64,000 nt of DNA, taken from Zoroaster sp. YZ-2022. Its lineage: Eukaryota > Echinodermata > Asteroidea > Forcipulatida > Zoroasteridae. The position numbers and the translations under genes are program-made. The notes under the pieces are model-generated. The model was not told where the DNA came from. It made no database searches and was given only the letters and a program-made list of their open reading frames with translations. Positions 59,130 to 64,000 of the stretch are shown piece after piece (position 1 is the first letter of the stretch; each line of letters begins with the position of its first letter). Location: contig CM055821.1 of assembly GCA_029582265.1 (NCBI GenBank), forward strand, positions 39,999,004-40,063,003, given 5' to 3'.

Positions 59130-60465
59130 TGACTGGTTGAGTGGCCGACGTAGGATATTTCATAACTCATGTTGCTCATAATTGATTTGAATATCACTGA
59201 AACTGAAATAACTCAAAATGCTGTACCTATTTGAATATTATCAATGTTTGTGTTTCACATACCTTACTCCTGTTGTTTTACATTCGTTTCACTTAGGCCA
59301 TTTTTATGATATTTTAGCGAAAATGGTTTTGTTGAATAATTATGGTAATAAACAAGGATTTTAAGAAATTTAATATTATATAACAAATTCATAATTTAAC
59401 TATAGATAGAAGTAATTATTTGTGTTCGGGTCATTCCAGTTCAACCAAATTCCATTTCAATATTTTGTGACTGACAATGTTTGACATCTATTATTATAAC
59501 ATTATTAATTTTTTATTAATTAAAAAGACCTATCAATTTTGCGTTAGAATATGTTTAATTTGAACTTCCTGTTTGGACTGGAAGTATAGGTCACATCAGC
59601 CGCATGTCTGTGAGAAAACATTCAGATATTTCATAGTTAAAACTACTGAAAATGACACAGACCAAAATCCTCTCAACCTCAGATACGATCAAACTGGTTT
59701 AAACAAATCATCTCTCATTTACAACACAAGTATAAATATCTGAATACTTTCTCATAGACATGTACATGCATACGTTGATCCATGTTGACATGTTGATACG
59801 TTGACATGATGTCATCAGCATGGTCGGACCACTAAACATGACCATAAAACATGAACAACTCCCGAGGTGGAGATCCCCAGGAATGACGCCTTCATCCCGA
59901 ACACCTTGTGTATGTCTCGTTGTAATTATAACCGAAACAATTTGCAGTATACTGTGATTGTTGTGGCTATCTTTTCTATATTCACGGCCGGTAAATATAT
60001 CAAATTAAATGTGTGTTTTTTATTTTGAAATGTATATTCACCCATTGGGATCTCCCCCTTTTTTTCGCTTGCCCTTTATGAAGTCTTGAAAACACTGACT
60101 GCTTTAATTATTGATGTGCCACCGAGTGTTTAAATTATAGGTTTCCCAGAAAATTTCAAACTTTACATCATTATTCATTCAGCAAAAAGATACATTCAAA
60201 TTCATAAGTAGACCATTTTATCGTCATTTATCCCAACTCATCGCCAAAATAAGTACATTCTAATTGAAAGTGTCGATAAGTTAATTCAATTGCGCGTCGA
60301 TGATTGTTAATTTGACTGCATCAATCGCGAAAAGATGCCAAACATCAAATTTCAGGATGAGATCAATGAAGTCATGAATGCCGACAAACGAAATAGCAGC
60401 CGACAAAACGCAGTTGTGAATGACAAGAACGAAATAACAACTGCTTGAAAATCAATTACAGGCTA
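59130..60465. other. Repeat-rich, no gene
   Basis: 59560-59620 carries an inverted AACTTCCTGTTTGGACTGGAAG, related to 28210-28240. 59920-59960 resembles the right flank of the gap. 60136 starts TATAGGTTTCCCAG, a further end of the foldback family. 60300-60460 repeats at 63240-63385. Confidence 0.4.
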
Positions 60466-60468
60466 AAG

Positions 60469-60470
<2 letters not shown>

Positions 60471-60505
<35 letters not shown>

Positions 60506-60506
60506 G
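60471..60506. repeat. (AAC)n microsatellite, about 12 units
   Basis: ACAACAACAAC run followed by AAGGAAAG; it probably marks a junction next to the decayed LINE. Confidence 0.9.
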
Positions 60507-60779
60507 GAAAGAATGTAAAACTTAAGGGAAAAGATGACAAAATGATGTGGAAATATTGCAAAGGGATATGTTCCGCAACATGACCCCGTAGGGATAATCA
60601 GACATTGGATAGCGACACAAAAGAAGAAGTTTAAAAAATATTCATATTCATATTTAATATTCATATTTCATTTTATTGTCCACTTAAAAAATACAAATGG
60701 AAAATTTACATGTCAAAAAGTGATTTAAGCTCCAAAATCAAATACCTATACAACAAAGACAAGTTATAAATAATAAAAA

Positions 60780-62560
60780 ATACACAGATCAAATTGTTTC
60801 ATTAAAAACTCTAACAGAATATGGAACAAAGGAATTGGAGGCTTCGAAGTCTTTTCCCTGACCTCATGAAATTATAATCATGGTACAGGGGAAGGTCCTT
60901 ATCCTTCAATATTTCATTATCTTTAGTTAAAACATACCTAAGATGTTTATCTGATAAGTCTGTTTTCTCACCGAATAGTTTACCAGCTTGGTTAGCTATA
61001 TCCTTTGGAGTTTATACATGTCTACTTAAGCTTTGAAACCATACAAAACATCCATTATAGGATGGCACTTTCAATTACATATGTATAAAACAGCTTCTGA
61101 TTAAAAGTTCTCAGCTTCCTTAAAAAATACATGCGTTGATGCCCTTTTGAAACAAATGCCCTACACTGGTCTTGCTAAGTTAATTTATTATCTATGACAG
61201 TACCGAGATATTTATAGGACTGAACAATTTCAATATCAAAAGTACTGACATTGATATGAACAGGCTGTTGAGTATTTTTTACTCCTGAAGTTAAAACTAA
61301 GTTCCTTGGTTTTACTAGCATTCAGATGCAAGTAATTATCATTACACCGTGAAACGAAATGCCTGATACTCTTTCTGTACTTAGTTTCACTGTCTTTAAG
61401 ATATCCAACAATCACTGTATCGTCTGCATATTTCAAAATGTTGACATTATACTGGCACTCCTTGTAAAGTGCCAGTATAATGAATTAAACGTTCAGAGAT
61501 AAAACTCTTGACTTGGACTTGCTGGGTGCGGTCTTGTAGAAAATTACTGATCCACAGAATCAAAGACAATCCAACCCCAAGATTTTGAAGCTTCAGAATA
61601 AGGCAATGTGCACGAATTGTAACGCCGATGAAAAGTCAATGAAAGTTGCTCGTGCGTAGCAGCCAATCCTGTCTGTGAAATACCACTAACTTTGTTGAAT
61701 ACCACTAACTAGAGTTCAGACTACGTCATGGATAGATTTATGAATTTTGAGGCTGACTCTAGGTTGTGTTTAATGATGATCTTCTTAAAACATTTCATGA
61801 CAACTGCAATTAGTGCGACAGGTAGGTAGTCATTTAACTGTTTTGGATGCGGCATACAGGGACAATGATGGCCAACTTTTGGTAAGATGGAATTGTACGA
61901 TAGTCTATCGATTTCTGGAAGAGAGTTGCAAAAGGGACTGCCAATTGATGTGCACATTCTTTGAGAATTTTTCCAGATCTTATCCAGTCCTACAGCTTTA
62001 CGTGGGTTTAATTGTTTAAATAGTTTAACCACTACCCATATATTGATGGTGATTTGCCATGTTTGAGTATCAGGCAGTAGCAATAAGTGTTCAGATATTT
62101 GTTCTCTTTGATCATTGGTATCAAAGCAACCAAAAAACTGATTCAGTTCATCAGCCGCTTGGTCTGAGCTGAAAAAGGACGTGCTCCTTTTTGGAGAACC
62201 CTGTGACATTTTGAATACAACGGAGCGGAAACGGCTTGATTTCAGATGAAAGTTTGGATTTCAGTCTGTTAAGTTTATATTGTCTTCTTCCCTGAATGCC
62301 TGTCGCTTCTGTTCAAGCAGTGATTTTATTGATTTTGTTAACCACGGCTTACTGTTTGGGTAAACTTTCACTATGTTAGTCGGCACATGGAGCTCCTCAC
62401 AGAATGATATGTAACTGTTAATAATGTCAGTTGCTTCATCAATATTATCGGTAGAATCAAGTAATGTTTTCCAATTTGTGATGTCAAAACATGTTTGCAG
62501 GGTATCGATGACATCACTGTTCCAAACTCTAAGACATCTCTTGACAGGTTTCTATGTTTT
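60780..62560 (-). pseudogene. Decayed LINE reverse transcriptase (Rex1/CR1-type)
   Basis: On the minus strand, 62209-61721 reads ADELNQFFGCFDTNDQ, VVKLFKQLNPRKAVGLDKI and NDYLPVALIAVVMKCFKKII, reverse transcriptase blocks 1-3. 61436-61236 reads MKYADDTVIVGYLKDSETKY and LNASKTKELSFNF, the catalytic YADD and the following block. Further down, VSTFDIEIVQSYKYLGTVID lies in another frame. The blocks are separated by stops and frame changes, and the part around LDFSSAFNT is missing or unreadable. It differs in type from the LINE at 49550. Confidence 0.75.
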
Positions 62561-63239
62561 CATTTTTTTCTGACGGTATTTGGGCAGCAGGGTTACCATA
62601 ATAAAATGATCAGAGGCCCAAATACCCAGACGGATTAGTGCATTGTAAGCATTTTAACAGAGCAGTAGCAGCGATTCAAAACGTTTCTGCCTCTTAAAGC
62701 ACTATCAACACACTGTGAGTAATGGGGTCTCAGCTGCTTGTACAGCATTGTAAGGGACCCTCGCCAATCTCACCCGCAAAAACCACTGGGTCATTCTCCC
62801 AGTATTATTGTGACACGGAAAGCCTAAGCCGCTGACCGAAAAAAAAAACTGCCATTGTTAACTCCCTAATCCATTGACAAAAGAGTGTCCCTGCAGAGCA
62901 TGGACCTTTTGAATTGCCAATTAAGCCTTTCCATTGTGTGGACTGATTAAGGTTGGGCCAACAGAACCCAACCAGGCAAAGTGGTTGCTTCAAACTGGAG
63001 TGGCCGGCTTCTATTGTTAAGATTTTTCTAAAGGTCTTGTAGAAGACTTGCAAGAGCCCGAATTTCATTATTTTTTTGGAAATTGAACGGGCATTTCCCA
63101 GAGTTAATGACAGAGTGTCTTCGATGCTACAGCGTTGGATAGTGCATGTAGAAAGTGACGGTCATACGAGATACTGACATTTGCCAAGGACATGTTTGAA
63201 TACTCTTACGATGAAATAGATTGCCCATAAGCGAAAGCG
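62561..63239. other. Possible upstream part of the decayed LINE, unrecognisable
   Basis: The minus strand near 62215-62560 still reads like ORF2 N-terminal sequence in short pieces. Beyond 62600 no family is clear. The frames at 63068-62805 and 63417-63127 have no motifs. Confidence 0.3.
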
Positions 63240-63502
63240 AAAATAAAACAATCGCGAAACATCCAATTTCGGGATGACATATATAATTGAAGTCATGAAT
63301 GCTGAAAAACGAAATAGAACTAACTAAACGCAGTTGTGAATGACAGGAACAAAATAATGATGACTTGAAAATTAATTTGAACGAAACAATGTAAAAAGGA
63401 AACTCTAAATTGATCATATCAGTAAAACGGCGTGAAATTGAAACCAGCCAAAGTTTCCATGATTTCTTTCAGAGAGTCTGTGTAATTCCTCAAGAGCCTT
63501 AA

Positions 63503-64000
63503 AGATGGACTACAACGAGAACTCTCACATTAAATTGACTATCGAACCTTGTTTATGTTGTGTTCAGGTAACAATTTATTGTTGTGGTCATGTTTTTCTC
63601 TTTATAATTTTGTTGCAATTTGACCGAAAAAATTAGACCCCGCTTCTTCGATTTTAGAAATTTCCCGCCCTGCACTGGTTCCCGACAAAGACCCATTGAA
63701 AATCCACTATGAAATCCACGATATAGTACCAGCGGACTTGTAAACCAGCGAAAAGGGATGACGTATTACCCATGAGCACCCTAGAGTAAACAGAAGACGC
63801 CATGTTACTTCCGTGTATATTATACATGCGTTTTCATGCGTCAGCAGAGGCATGAAGTTTTTATGAAGCTTTTTTTCGACGTTGTTGTCTAACAGTTATA
63901 ATGCCGACTTCATGTGTTGTTGGTGGATGCACTAGAAATAGTATTAAGAATCCAGAGACTCATTTTTTTTCAATTTCCGCGGGATCCTGCGATATCAAAG
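63503..64000. mobile_element. Second copy of the THAP/P2X7-C element, cut by the window edge
   Basis: TTAA (63499-63502) is followed by AGATGGACTACAACG, and the next 490 bases match 4801-5290 almost base for base. The THAP start at 63901 reads MPTSCVVGGCTRNSIKNPET with the normal C-x4-C spacing. A longer T run (CATTTTTTTTCAA) then shifts the frame. The rest lies outside the window. Confidence 0.85.

Overview
The window looks like a metazoan nuclear genome, most plausibly a marine invertebrate deuterostome (hemichordate, echinoderm or cephalochordate). The base composition is AT-rich. Genes are split by GT-AG introns, dispersed repeats are dense, and several copies of one tRNA-derived SINE family are present. 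The species cannot be fixed from sequence alone.

The backbone is a plus-strand tandem array of four paralogous genes, here A to D. Each has four exons and matches the C11orf68/BLES03 (UPF0696, DUF1917) family. A enters from the left edge with exon 1 cut and ends at 8860. B (16630-21121) is the only complete, fully open copy and reads as 289 residues. C (32974-35220) has a greatly lengthened exon 2 and several frameshifts. D (38519 to about 40226) is full of small indels.

A and B align through their introns and 3' flanks, so many transposon insertions can be placed to the base by comparing the filled and empty paralogous sites. In A these are a TG...CA LTR-like insertion and two TTAA-flanked elements. 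The larger TTAA element (4801-8214) has 15-bp inverted ends and carries a THAP-domain start on the plus strand and a P2X7-type C-terminal-domain gene on the minus strand. A second copy of it enters at 63503. In B the insertions are a TTAA element, two elements with 11-bp target duplications, a SINE, and a hAT-type MITE just after the stop codon.

The space between B and C (22.5-32.6 kb) holds a duplicated repeat module with an NF-kB-like motif, a TATA box and a splice donor (two copies here, a degraded third at 45.2-46.5 kb), and a SAP-like coding remnant. It also holds a nearly whole piggyBac element with both ends, TTAA duplications, an intron, the DDD residues and two frameshifts. To the right of D come more SINEs, a diverged copy of the 22.6-23.4 kb block and a 500-base assembly gap. 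A secreted C-type lectin plus PAN/apple gene (47369-48139) follows the gap and is the clearest single-exon host gene. The last 14 kb is almost all transposon: a 5'-truncated CR1/L2-like LINE, a TTAA MITE, CRE-rich repeats, a foldback family with TATAGGTTTTCCCGGCC ends, a decayed second LINE, and the second THAP element.

Indel density is visibly higher between about 33 and 46.5 kb (genes C and D and the third module copy). That may be low-accuracy sequence near the gap, so 'pseudogene' calls there are provisional.
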